Shown in pieces: positions 1 through 9,874 of a DNA stretch of 64,000 bases. The position numbers and the translations under genes were made by a program. The stretch is from CAYSGX01 sp964518215 (GTDB lineage Bacteria; Bacteroidota; Bacteroidia; Chitinophagales; CAIOSU01): positions 1-64,000 of the forward strand of contig CAZFFP010000002.1 in the NCBI GenBank assembly GCA_964518215.1, in the 5' to 3' direction. Each line of letters starts with the position of its first letter. Positions within the stretch are counted from its first letter, which is position 1. The notes below the pieces were generated by a model that was not told the DNA's origin, ran no database searches, and was given only the letters and a program-made list of their open reading frames with translations.

Positions 1-3000
1 GAGTGCCGTTGGGTATGGCAATGCCGTTGAAATACCACTGGTAGCTGTCGCCTGCAGAAGCCTGCAAACCGTTGGGCTGCCACGCAATGCTCGCTCCCGG
101 CACCGGATTTACCGTAACACTTATCGAACTGCTCACGCACGACTTACGGAAAGCGCTTGCCATCACGGTATGATTTTCGCCCGCGCCAATGGCTTTCGCG
201 CTGCTGAGTTCTTTCGACAATTGCGGAGTATTCTGATGTGGCGCCACACCAATACCCAATTGGGCATGACTGTTGATGCCCCATGCCCAAACGGTGGCAT
301 CGTTTTTCAGTGCCAACGAATGAAACGCTCCGGCAAAAATATTTTTCACATTGCTAATAGCAACACGCACGGGAGCATTAATAGTGTTGTTGTTGCCGTT
401 GCCCAACTGCCCGTAAAAATTATCGCCCATAGCATACACTCTTCCATCGGAAGTAAGTATCAAAGTATGCTTATCGCCTGCGGCAGCTTTCACCGCGTTG
501 TTGATGCCTGCCACACGCACAGGCGTTTCGGTAAAATTCACATTATTCAAACCCAACTGACCGGAAGCATTGTTGCCCCAAACCCAAACCGAGCCATCGG
601 CTGTAATGGCAATGCTGTGATATTTTCCTGCCGCAACATATACCACGCCCGAAAGCCCATTGATGCGCACCGGAAAAGGACGATTTAAAAAATTGTTGTT
701 TAAACCTAATTGCCCGAATTCACCCCTGCCCCAAGTCCATACGGTGCTGTCGGTTTTCAGCGCAACGCTGTGCATGCCGCCTGCTGCCACTTGCTTCACG
801 TTGTTGAAACTTCCGATGAGGAAAGGAAAATTCTGAGTTGAAGTATTGCCTTGTCCTAATTGTCCGAAATCATTTCTTCCGAAAGAATACACATTGCCCG
901 AAGTGGTCAGCACCATCGAAAAATCATCGCCCGCGCTTACTGCTTTGGCATTGGTAATGGAAGGAATTTGTTTGGGCGCATATTCATCGGAATAGCTGGC
1001 ATCGCCCAACTGCCCGAAATTATTGCGCCCCCAGGCATACACCGTTCCGTTGCCCGAATTGGCGATATTGAAATTTAAACCCGATGCAATGCTCTCCACA
1101 TTGTTGAGACTTTCTACCCAAAGCAATTCGGTTTTTGCAATTTGCGTGTTGTCGCCTAACTGCCCGAAAATGTTGTTACCCACCGACCATACCAAGCCTT
1201 CACCACCACGAAAACCTTCGAGCGAATAATTGCCTTCAGCAAAAACATCTAAAGTTGCATTCGTTGCACCGGTTATGGCAACACCATTCAGCAGCCATTG
1301 ATTGCCCTTGGTATAATTACCTTGCAACACCAAAGTGTCGCCCGCACAAATGGCAGTATCGGTATCGGGCACAAATTCAGCATTGCTCCATTGCAGCACC
1401 GTGAAAGGAAATTCTGAAGTTTGATTACATCCGGTATTGTTGGAAGTGCCGATAACATTTACGGTTTGCCCGTCCGTAAGATTATCGAGCGTGATAGAAT
1501 TAACTGCCGAAGCCGCACCTTGCGAAATGCCATTCACGAAAAACTCATACAAGTCTGCGCCAAAGGCAGTGAAAGTGATGCTTTCATCGCCACACACAAA
1601 AGCAGAGCCATTTGATGTGCCGAGGGTCAGGTTTATTTTATTCACCGAAAAAATAAATTCATCGGGCGAAAGCGCACCGCATCCATTGCTGAATCCGCGC
1701 ACCGAAATAGTGTCGCCATTATTTATTTCCGAAGAAGAAAAAATATTCGAAGCAGCAATTCCCTGCGATAAACCATTCACTAAAAATTCATATTCCTGCG
1801 CACCACCTGCGGTGAAAGTGATGGTTTCGCCAAAACAAATGGTAGTGCTTCCCGCACCACTTGTCAGGCTAACATTGGGCAAAGGATTCACGGTATAAGT
1901 GAAACTATTGTTCGACACAGCGGCACACACACCATTGATACCGCGAACAGTTACGGTTTGTCCGCTTTGCAAAATTGAAGTGCTGAAAGTATTGTTGGCA
2001 GTGGGTCCGCTCACTACTGTTCCGTTCACCAAATATTCATATTCAGCGGCTCCGCTGGCGGTGAAAGTAACCGTAGTGTTTTCACAAATAATATTTCCTG
2101 AAACATTGGAACTAAGTCCAACCACAGGAAAATTATACACGCTGAATGTGTAGGTAGCTGCCGCGAAAGCACTGCATCCGTTCGCCTCACCTCTGACTCG
2201 AACCGTTTGAGTATTTTGCAAATTAGCAGTGGTGAATGTGTTGTTGGCGCTCAATGTGGTAACCGGATTAATGCCAATATAAAACTGATATTGTTGCGCA
2301 CCGCCTGCGGTGAAGAGCACACTCTCTCCTGCACAAATTTGATTATCGGCATCAGAAGAAGTAAGCGTAACTATTGGTTCGGAATTCACGGTGAAAGTAA
2401 AAGTTTGCGATGCAAACGCTTCACAACCTGTAGCGCTGATACCTTTCACCGAAATGGTTTGTCCGTTAGTTAAATTATTGAACGTGCGCACCGTTGTTGG
2501 TGCAGGATTATTCACCGGAACACCATCTACAAAAAACTGATAAGTGTTGGCGCCACTCGCGGTGAACGTTACACTTTCGCCTGTGCAAATAATATTATCG
2601 GCATCGGAAGAAGTAAGCGATACGGTGGGCAAATCATATACTCTGAACAGCAATGAAGGCGACCATGCGCTGCATCCGTTGGTAGTGCCACGCACCTGCA
2701 CGCGGTTGCTGTCGGCTAAACTTGCAGTGGTAAACTGATTTTGTGCCGAAGCCGCGCCTTGCGAAATGCCGTCCACAAAAAATTCAAACTGTTGCGCTCC
2801 GTTTGCGGTAAATGTAACCGATTCGCCATCGCAGATAATCCGGTCAATATCGGAAGAAACCAATGCTACCGTTGGAATAGGTGTAACATTAAAAGTAAAG
2901 CTCGGCACGCCATCTGAGGTGCAACCATTCTCCTGACCTATGACTCTCACAGTCTGATTGTTTTGCAATGCTGAAGTAGTGAAAATATTATTGGATGAAA

Positions 3001-6000
3001 GCGGACCTTGAGCAATATTGTTGATGAAGAAACGATACAACGATGCGCCACTTGCCGTAAACGTAATCGTGTCGCCCGCACAAATATTCGTGCTGCCTGC
3101 CGATTGAGTCAAAGTAACATTTGGTGCGGCAATAACTTCCACGGTAATGGTATCGGGCGAGTTGGAAGCACAACCCGAGAGTTCGCCACGCACGGTGATT
3201 TCAGGATTTCCAACAGGAAGATTAGTTACACTCAAAGTGTTGTTAGGAGCCAATGCACCTTGCGACACGCCATTCACAAAAAATTCATACTCACTGGCAC
3301 CTAAGGCGGTGAACGTAATATTATTGCCTTCGCAAATGCGGTTGTTAGGATTATTGCTGAACAACGCAATAGAAGGAACAGGATTCACCGTAAACACAAT
3401 AGGCGAAGATGTTGCCGTGCATCCGCTTGATGTGCCGCGCACGGTTATGGTTTGGTTGTTTTGCAGGGTAGAAGTAGTGAGTGTATTCACAGGCGATGCC
3501 GCACCCTGCGAAATATTATTGATTAGAAATTCATAATCATCAGCGCCCGAAGCAGTAAAGGTTACTGAAGTTCCCTGACAAATAGTATTATTCGGCACCG
3601 AAGAAACCAATGTTACTGTAGGAAAAGCATTCACCGTAAACGTAAGCGTATCGCTGCTTTTGGGGCAACCGAAAGTATAACCCAACACATGCACTGCATC
3701 ATTATTGTTCAGAGCATTAGTGGAGTATGTTGTAGTGGCTCCCGGTCCTTGCACGGAAACGCCATTCACAAAATATTCAAACAAATCGGCTCCGCTTACC
3801 AAAAAAGCAATATTGGTTCCCGTGCAAACAACAGTATTGCTTGCCGTAAGAATGACATCGGGCGCATCGTTCACCGTGAAAGTAATTCCGCTCGAAATAC
3901 TCGAACATCCCGATGCTGTTCCTTCCACAGTAACTATTTGTCCATCCTGCAAAGCAGTAGTAACAAAAATGTTATTGGGCGAAGCAGCGCCCTGCGAAAT
4001 TCCATCCACAAAAAATTCATACTGCTGAGCGCCCAAAGCAGTGAAAGTAACTTCTTCGCAGCGGGTAATAATTTGGTCGAAATCGGAACTGAACAGGCTG
4101 ATGGTTGGAATGGGTAAAACCCTAAATGCAAAAGTGTTGGCGCCAATTCCCGCACAACCGAGGGTGTAGCCCACCACACTCACGGTTTGCCCGTTCAGAA
4201 TATCGGAAGTGGTGAAAGTGTTTTGTGGAGCGGGAGGTCCTTGTGAAATGCCGGCAATAAAAAATTCATATTCCTGCGCACCGCTGCCGGTGAAGGTAAC
4301 CGGTGTAAAACGGCAAATGGTATCGCCCGCAACAGACCTTGTCATGCTGACGTTCGGAAGCGCATTTACTGTGATAGTATTGGAAACCGGTGTTGCCACA
4401 CAATTATTGGTTTGCCCTTCTACCGAAACCACATCGCCATTTTGCAAAGTGTTGGTGTTGAAAGTGCTGATTACAGATGGACCTTGCTGAGAAATTCCGT
4501 TCAAGAAAAATTCATAAGCCACTCCACCCGAAACAGTAAACGCAATATTTTCTCCCAAACAAATAGTATTGTTGACCGCAGAATTCACCACTGTAACCGT
4601 AGGCGGAAAATTCACCGTCATCGAAAAACTATTGCTCATTTTGGTGCAGCCGTTGCTTCTGCCCAACACACTCACCACATCGCTATTTTGCAGCGTATTG
4701 ATATTGAAAACCGGATTGACCGTAAATGCACCCACCGGAATATTATTGATGTGCAACTGATATTCGTCTGCGCCCGAAGCGGTGTAAGTAACATTTTCTC
4801 CGGCACAAATGACATTATCAATATCCGATGAAAGGAGCGCAGTTGAAGGAACCGGATTCACCGTATAGGTGAAAGTTTGCGGAGCAAAAATCGAACAACC
4901 GTTACCCGCATCCTGCCCCTTCAGGCGCACCACATCGCCATCTTGCAAGGTGGTAGTAATGAGCGTATCATCAGGAGTGAAAAACCCGATATCGGTTCCG
5001 TTGATATTGAACACATAGTTGTCGGCTCCCGTGCCCGAAAGTATCACGGTATCGCCCGCACAAATGGTGGTGCCCGTGCTCGAAGTGAAATTCACATTGG
5101 GCGAAGGCTTCACCGTAAAGGTTAAAGGAAAATTACTCGGAAAGGCGCACAAACCTTCAAATGCCACGCCATACACTTGGTCGCCATCCTGCAAAGCAGT
5201 GGTGGTGAAAAAAGTATCGGTAGAAGGAACTCCCTGTGGCGCGCCATTGATAAAAAACTGATAGAGGGAAGCATTATTTCCAACGCTAAAAGTAACTTCT
5301 TCGCCTTCGCAAATAACTCCCGATGGTGCGGTTGATGTGAAGTTCACCAACAAATCTTCCACATCAATAGAGTCGGTGCGGGTGTCTTCACATTCGTTCA
5401 GATAGCGGGCAACCAATGTAACGCCATATCGTCCACCGGGCACAAAAGTGTAAGTGGGATTGGTTTGAGTTGAAGTATCACCATTTCCGAAATTCCAGAA
5501 AAAACTCAAATCATTAATACTGCCGCTCGCTGCTGTTGAGGTGTTATTGAAGGTGATGGCAGTGCCTCTGCACAAAGTGGGCGGATACGTAAAGTTGGCT
5601 GTAACAGGCACTTGCGCGGGAAAAGTCCAACCGGTATTATTACCACCGTTAATAGAAAAACGCGCCAATTTCATCGATAAAGTTCCCTGTGCGCTCACAT
5701 CTTGTATGTATGCTACTTCGGCTAAAATAGAATCACCGTTTTGCTGAATGGTAGCCTGTGTTCCGGGAATGGAAGAAAACAAACTGATACTGTCGGTGCA
5801 TAAACCCACCGCGCGAAAACGCTGCGCGGTTTGTGTGCTTCCGGCTTCGAGTTCCAAATCAACACCGGGCATAATGGTAAGTCTTCTGAAAGAGTTGCTG
5901 CCCGAAAGCGGAGTAATGTCATCGCTCGGAGAAGCGATGGTGAGGTCGTAATAATTTTTTCCTGCGCCATGAAAAAATTCGCCCGAAGCGCTTCCGAAAA

Positions 6001-8719
6001 TATTGATGTGCGAAGTGCCGGGCGTAACCGTTAAACCTGTAGTGATGCCTTGCGCATTCCATCCATAACGTAAATCCATTTGCGATGCGCCTAAAGTAAT
6101 TTGTTTCGGCTCGTTGGTGATGAAATAAAAAGCCCCCGTTCTAATATTGTTTCCATTGGTGAGGAAAGTTCCTTCGGTTATGATAAAATTGTTGAGCGAA
6201 TCGTTGCAGGTGAGCGCGCCTTGCAAACTCAGTTGGTCGCTCAGGGCGCTGCCTTCCAATAATATAGTAGCATTGATTTCCACACCGGCAGTGCTCAGCA
6301 ACATATTATTTCCATTCGGAAGAAAACGAATCATGCCGTCAATGGTGCCGGTGGTAGTCATGTTGGCGGTGAGCAACAAATTTCTGCGAATAGTGAGTGT
6401 TTGCAGAATTTCAAGATTCGGGTTGTTGGTGGCGGCAGTCCAGTCCATCAGGTTGCAGTAGGCATCTACGTTAATGGAAACCTGTTGTCCGGCAGCATTG
6501 AAAGAATTAACATCGAAAATTACTGTATCTAAAATGGTGGGTAAACAACTCGTATTGGGTCCGCCCGAAGTAAGCGACCAGTGCAGCGTATCGTTCCACA
6601 ATCCGGTGCCGCCAATCCAATAGTAGCGCGTGCCCGTTCCGGAAAAAGGTGTGGCAGACCATCCGGTAGTGTTGTAGCGCAGTTGGGCATTGTTGGCATT
6701 ATATACTTTTCCGCCCACGGTATCCGCCACCACATTATTGATGTAAACAAAATTGATGTTGGTAGGTGCGGTTCCGTTTTTCATAATAATGGCAGGGTCG
6801 CCCAAAATTTCCGAAGCTGAAATGGAAGTGGGTGTGCCGCAGTTTCCATTAATTATCAGCGAATCGAAAGTTTGGATTTCGTCCGATTCGAGTATGAGTT
6901 TGTTTCCGGCACTCACAAAAATTCTTCTGAAATTATTAGATGATAAAATTTCGCCTGCCGAAGTATTGATATGAATATCGTGATAATCGAAAGCAGCGCC
7001 TTTGAATACCATTTTATTGGCTCCACTGTGTGCCAGATAAATATTGGAGGTGCCGTTTATAAAAGTCAAATCGAGCGGTTCGAGATTCCATGCTTCGCCA
7101 CTTCCGGTAAGGGTAATATTTGAGTTGCCGATATTGAGCGTGCGCACATGATTATCGTTGTCGCATTTAATGAATACCGCAGTAAGGTTTTGGTTTGAAG
7201 TGTTGAAGGTTCCGTTGTTGAGATATATTCCTTCGGAAGATGTGAAAGCCGAAAGCAGCACATAAATTCCCGCATCATTGTCTAAGAACAGTTCGCCATT
7301 CAGTGGTCGGTTGAAAGTGTTGATGTTGATGGTTCCCGTTCCGTTGAAAATATATTTTCCTGTAAAAGGCAAATTCACAAAATTGTTGAGCGTCAAAGAG
7401 CCTGACAATGTGAGGTTGAAACTGCCCGCGAAGTTGGGCGTATTGTTAGCGCCCGTCCAGTTCATATTGCGGCAATAAGCGGTGTAATCAACCGTTACGG
7501 TTTGTCCTGCACCATTGAAAGAATTTCCATCGAAAAATACATTGGTATTGGGTGCGGGCACACAGTTGGCAGGCGCGCCCCCCGATGTGGCAGACCACTT
7601 GCTGCCATCGAACCAGTTGCCGGTGTTGCCAATCCAGTAAAGGTTGGCAGGCGCAGCGGGAGCAGTGAAGTTCCATCCGGAATTGTTGCCTTCGTCCACC
7701 GAATTGTTGGCGTTGAAAGTGGCTCCACCTGTTGCTTCAATTCCCGACAAATAAAGATAATTTCCGTTTACGGTTCCGGTCATTTTTGCGATGCTTGCCT
7801 GTACTTCATCATCATCAGAACGAAGCGCAATGATATTTCCGCAAGTTCCATTGATGTTCAAATTGGTAACCATTTGTGTTTCGCCTGCGCCTAATGTTAC
7901 CCGGCATCCGGCAGCAAAAGAGAGCGTGGTGAAAGTTCCGCTTTCGGGCATCATGATGATTGCCTTTTGAAACGAAACCGTTCCGTATTCATATAAACTT
8001 CCTCCCGAAACAAAACGCACGGTATCGGTGCCCGAATAAGTGAAATTGAACGTGGCACTGACTGCCTGCAATTGCAAATTGGTAGGGTCGGCATAAAAGG
8101 CATCACCGCTTTGGTTGATGGTAATAACAGAAGTGCCTAAACGCACATCGCGGAAGTTGAAGAAAAGCATATTCACGCGCTGCACATTGATATCGAAGTT
8201 GTTCGACTTCAAAACGCCACGGTCAATATGCAAAGTGCCGTTGATGTTGATGGCGCTTTTCAAATCATATTCGCCCAACTGCCGAAACCATACATCGCCC
8301 GCAAACGCCACTGCATCGGTTTGAATGGAATCTTGAGCGGTAGATAAAAATACCATGTTGCCATCATAGGCATTGAGCATTCCCGAAGGAAAAAATAACG
8401 AACCGTGTATGCTGAGCGAATCGTTTGCACCGCCCCGCACTAATGTAGGCGTATTGGTTACGCCCGTCCAGTTGAAATCTTTACACGCTGCAACAGGCAC
8501 ATCAATGGTAACTGTTTGTCCAAAAGCGGTGAAAGAGGCGTTGTTGAAAAACACATGGTCGGTATCGGAGGGCATGCGCGTATGAAAATTGCCCAAAGTA
8601 TCCTGCCAATGATTGGCAAAATCGCTCCAGTTTCCGGTGCCGTTGACCCATATAAAATGGTCGGCAAAAAGGGAGTTATTGAATAAAATGAAGAAGAATA
8701 ATGTAATACGAATTTTCAA
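1..8719 (-). CDS. Giant T9SS-type secreted multidomain protein with Ig-like and RCC1 repeats (C-terminus beyond window)
   Basis: One open minus-strand frame runs from 8719 to the left edge (2906 codons, no stop); I checked phase at nine points. An in-frame stop at 8735-8737 and a signal peptide (LKIRITLFFFILFNNSLFA) point to TTG at 8719 as start; the first in-frame ATG would remove the signal. Domains in order: three modules of about 335 aa, each opening with a WxxGTGxWxD motif (residues ~23, 357, 695), as in large Bacteroidota surface proteins; a PKD domain (~1035-1120, FFWNFGNGDTS); 16 Ig-like repeats of about 82 aa (~1120-2440) with the pattern ICxGxxVTFTASGAxxYEFFVNG; one more Ig-like domain; seven RCC1 repeats (~2500-2850, VxxWGxNxxGQLG); a last Ig-like domain at the edge. 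A T9SS C-terminal sorting domain is expected beyond the window. Likely a cell-surface adhesin or matrix protein; ligand unknown. Confidence 0.9.
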   Translation of the reverse strand, partial: MKIRITLFFFILFNNSLFADHFIWVNGTGNWSDFANHWQDTLGNFHTRMPSDTDHVFFNNASFTAFGQTVTIDVPVAACKDFNWTGVTNTPTLVRGGANDSLSIHGSLFFPSGMLNAYDGNMVFLSTAQDSIQTDAVAFAGDVWFRQLGEYDLKSAININGTLHIDRGVLKSNNFDINVQRVNMLFFNFRDVRLGTSVITINQSGDAFYADPTNLQLQAVSATFNFTYSGTDTVRFVSGGSLYEYGTVSFQKAIIMMPESGTFTTLSFAAGCRVTLGAGETQMVTNLNINGTCGNIIALRSDDDEVQASIAKMTGTVNGNYLYLSGIEATGGATFNANNSVDEGNNSGWNFTAPAAPANLYWIGNTGNWFDGSKWSATSGGAPANCVPAPNTNVFFDGNSFNGAGQTVTVDYTAYCRNMNWTGANNTPNFAGSFNLTLSGSLTLNNFVNLPFTGKYIFNGTGTININTFNRPLNGELFLDNDAGIYVLLSAFTSSEGIYLNNGTFNTSNQNLTAVFIKCDNDNHVRTLNIGNSNITLTGSGEAWNLEPLDLTFINGTSNIYLAHSGANKMVFKGAAFDYHDIHINTSAGEILSSNNFRRIFVSAGNKLILESDEIQTFDSLIINGNCGTPTSISASEILGDPAIIMKNGTAPTNINFVYINNVVADTVGGKVYNANNAQLRYNTTGWSATPFSGTGTRYYWIGGTGLWNDTLHWSLTSGGPNTSCLPTILDTVIFDVNSFNAAGQQVSINVDAYCNLMDWTAATNNPNLEILQTLTIRRNLLLTANMTTTGTIDGMIRFLPNGNNMLLSTAGVEINATILLEGSALSDQLSLQGALTCNDSLNNFIITEGTFLTNGNNIRTGAFYFITNEPKQITLGASQMDLRYGWNAQGITTGLTVTPGTSHINIFGSASGEFFHGAGKNYYDLTIASPSDDITPLSGSNSFRRLTIMPGVDLELEAGSTQTAQRFRAVGLCTDSISLFSSIPGTQATIQQNGDSILAEVAYIQDVSAQGTLSMKLARFSINGGNNTGWTFPAQVPVTANFTYPPTLCRGTAITFNNTSTAASGSINDLSFFWNFGNGDTSTQTNPTYTFVPGGRYGVTLVARYLNECEDTRTDSIDVEDLLVNFTSTAPSGVICEGEEVTFSVGNNASLYQFFINGAPQGVPSTDTFFTTTALQDGDQVYGVAFEGLCAFPSNFPLTFTVKPSPNVNFTSSTGTTICAGDTVILSGTGADNYVFNINGTDIGFFTPDDTLITTTLQDGDVVRLKGQDAGNGCSIFAPQTFTYTVNPVPSTALLSSDIDNVICAGENVTYTASGADEYQLHINNIPVGAFTVNPVFNINTLQNSDVVSVLGRSNGCTKMSNSFSMTVNFPPTVTVVNSAVNNTICLGENIAFTVSGGVAYEFFLNGISQQGPSVISTFNTNTLQNGDVVSVEGQTNNCVATPVSNTITVNALPNVSMTRSVAGDTICRFTPVTFTGSGAQEYEFFIAGISQGPPAPQNTFTTSDILNGQTVSVVGYTLGCAGIGANTFAFRVLPIPTISLFSSDFDQIITRCEEVTFTALGAQQYEFFVDGISQGAASPNNIFVTTALQDGQIVTVEGTASGCSSISSGITFTVNDAPDVILTASNTVVCTGTNIAFLVSGADLFEYFVNGVSVQGPGATTTYSTNALNNNDAVHVLGYTFGCPKSSDTLTFTVNAFPTVTLVSSVPNNTICQGTSVTFTASGADDYEFLINNISQGAASPVNTLTTSTLQNNQTITVRGTSSGCTATSSPIVFTVNPVPSIALFSNNPNNRICEGNNITFTALGASEYEFFVNGVSQGALAPNNTLSVTNLPVGNPEITVRGELSGCASNSPDTITVEVIAAPNVTLTQSAGSTNICAGDTITFTASGASLYRFFINNIAQGPLSSNNIFTTSALQNNQTVRVIGQENGCTSDGVPSFTFNVTPIPTVALVSSDIDRIICDGESVTFTANGAQQFEFFVDGISQGAASAQNQFTTASLADSNRVQVRGTTNGCSAWSPSLLFRVYDLPTVSLTSSDADNIICTGESVTFTASGANTYQFFVDGVPVNNPAPTTVRTFNNLTNGQTISVKGISATGCEAFASQTFTFTVNSEPIVTLTSSDADNQICAGESVLFTAGGAQQYQFYIGINPVTTLSANNTFTTANLQNTQTVRVRGEANGCSAFAAATYTFSVYNFPVVGLSSNVSGNIICENTTVTFTASGAAEYEYLVNGTVVSGPTANNTFSTSILQSGQTVTVRGINGVCAAVSNNSFTYTVNPLPNVSLTSGAGSTTICFGETITFTAGGAQEYEFLVNGLSQGIAASNIFSSSEINNGDTISVRGFSNGCGALSPDEFIFSVNKINLTLGTSNGSAFVCGDESITFTAFGADLYEFFVNGISQGAASAVNSITLDNLTDGQTVNVIGTSNNTGCNQTSEFPFTVLQWSNAEFVPDTDTAICAGDTLVLQGNYTKGNQWLLNGVAITGATNATLDVFAEGNYSLEGFRGGEGLVWSVGNNIFGQLGDNTQIAKTELLWVESLNNVESIASGLNFNIANSGNGTVYAWGRNNFGQLGDASYSDEYAPKQIPSITNAKAVSAGDDFSMVLTTSGNVYSFGRNDFGQLGQGNTSTQNFPFLIGSFNNVKQVAAGGMHSVALKTDSTVWTWGRGEFGQLGLNNNFLNRPFPVRINGLSGVVYVAAGKYHSIAITADGSVWVWGNNASGQLGLNNVNFTETPVRVAGINNAVKAAAGDKHTLILTSDGRVYAMGDNFYGQLGNGNNNTINAPVRVAISNVKNIFAGAFHSLALKNDATVWAWGINSHAQLGIGVAPHQNTPQLSKELSSAKAIGAGENHTVMASAFRKSCVSSSISVTVNPVPGASIAWQPNGLQASAGDSYQWYFNGIAIPNGT

Positions 8720-8852
8720 AGCTTGTAATTGTTTTTATATCCGGTAGGTGAATCAAATAATATTTTCGCATTTCATCAAACTCCTCTGAACCTTTATTTA
8801 TATCAAAATTTCCTCAATTCTATCTTCCAATGCTCCATGATTTATGGCTTCC

Positions 8853-9845
8853 TCAAAAATCAATAATCGAAGGTTTGAAATTGTTGGTGCGTTGTATGCG
8901 GCTTCCGATACGTACTCTTTTATTGCCATCTTTTTTATCGCCATAAAATAAAAAGCCCAAGGAAATTTCATGCGAGCCTGAAGTAAAGGCGCGTAAATCG
9001 CTAATCACATAATCGTAAGAATAGCCAATGCGGAAAAAGTTTTTCTGATAGCCCACATGCCCCGACACGGCATCTAAATGACGATACCCGACTCCAAACC
9101 AATAGGAATCATCAAAAATAAAACGGTAATTCAAATCGAATTGAAACGGCAATGCTTCAATCATTTGAAACAAAAGAGAAGGTTGCATTTTGAATCGGTT
9201 GTTTACTTCCCAGTTGTATCCGGCAGTTAGAAAATAATGACGCTTCAGCGAATTATTCACTTTGGAAATATTATCATACAAATCGGTTTTAGCCTGCACT
9301 AAATTGAATACCGAAAAACCGACATAATACTTATTGCCATCATGAAAATAAATACCTGCATGAGCATCGGGCAATACCTGATTAAAAAAGCCTGTTTGAA
9401 TAGTAATATCATCTGGGGTGTAGGTGGTGAGTTTGGTATTGTCCAACGAGTGCTGATTCATCACAGCCGCCAAACCGAACGAAATGGTTTTGCCTTCACG
9501 TCTGCCAAAAGTTTTTTTCTGTAAACGCAAATGATACGAAGCTGAAAGATTCAAGCCCGTTCTTCGGGTGGGTCCGGCAATTTCATTCACAATGACCCCT
9601 CCCATACCTAATCCTCGAAACACATAGCCGTGTCCCGAAAGCACCTGTGCAATGGGCGCTTCCTGAATGCCTGCCCATTGTCTGCGCACACCGAGATGCA
9701 CGTGTGAATAATCTTTCACACCCGCTATGGCAGGGTTCAGATAGAAATCGTTGAAATAAAACTGGCTCCAGTGCGAAATCTGTTGCGCTTCAACCATATT
9801 GTTGAGTGCGGCTATTAAAACGAAAATTGAAATCAGCTTTTTCAT
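8853..9845 (-). CDS. PorP/SprF family type IX secretion outer-membrane protein
   Basis: 330 aa with a signal peptide (MKKLISIFVLIAALNNMVEAQ) and the family's N-terminal signature: QFYFNDFYLNPAIAG, then RRQWAGIQ, then GHGYVF. The rest alternates short beta strands as in an outer-membrane barrel. Family knowledge: PorP/SprF proteins accompany T9SS cargo with type B C-terminal domains and are needed for its secretion or anchoring (SprF with SprB in Flavobacterium). Here it sits 29 bp downstream of a type B adhesin and upstream of the giant protein, on the same strand, so it most likely serves the neighbouring adhesins. Confidence 0.92.
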   Translation of the reverse strand: MKKLISIFVLIAALNNMVEAQQISHWSQFYFNDFYLNPAIAGVKDYSHVHLGVRRQWAGIQEAPIAQVLSGHGYVFRGLGMGGVIVNEIAGPTRRTGLNLSASYHLRLQKKTFGRREGKTISFGLAAVMNQHSLDNTKLTTYTPDDITIQTGFFNQVLPDAHAGIYFHDGNKYYVGFSVFNLVQAKTDLYDNISKVNNSLKRHYFLTAGYNWEVNNRFKMQPSLLFQMIEALPFQFDLNYRFIFDDSYWFGVGYRHLDAVSGHVGYQKNFFRIGYSYDYVISDLRAFTSGSHEISLGFLFYGDKKDGNKRVRIGSRIQRTNNFKPSIIDF

Positions 9846-9874
9846 AAAAATATTTTTGTGCGCATGGCGCGGTA

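Noticed and set aside
170..8667. Many short plus-strand frames (60-153 codons) opposite the giant gene
   Set aside because: They are mirror frames of the repetitive minus-strand gene, Thr/Pro/Ser-rich and unrelated to any family; the minus frame is continuous and domain-rich.
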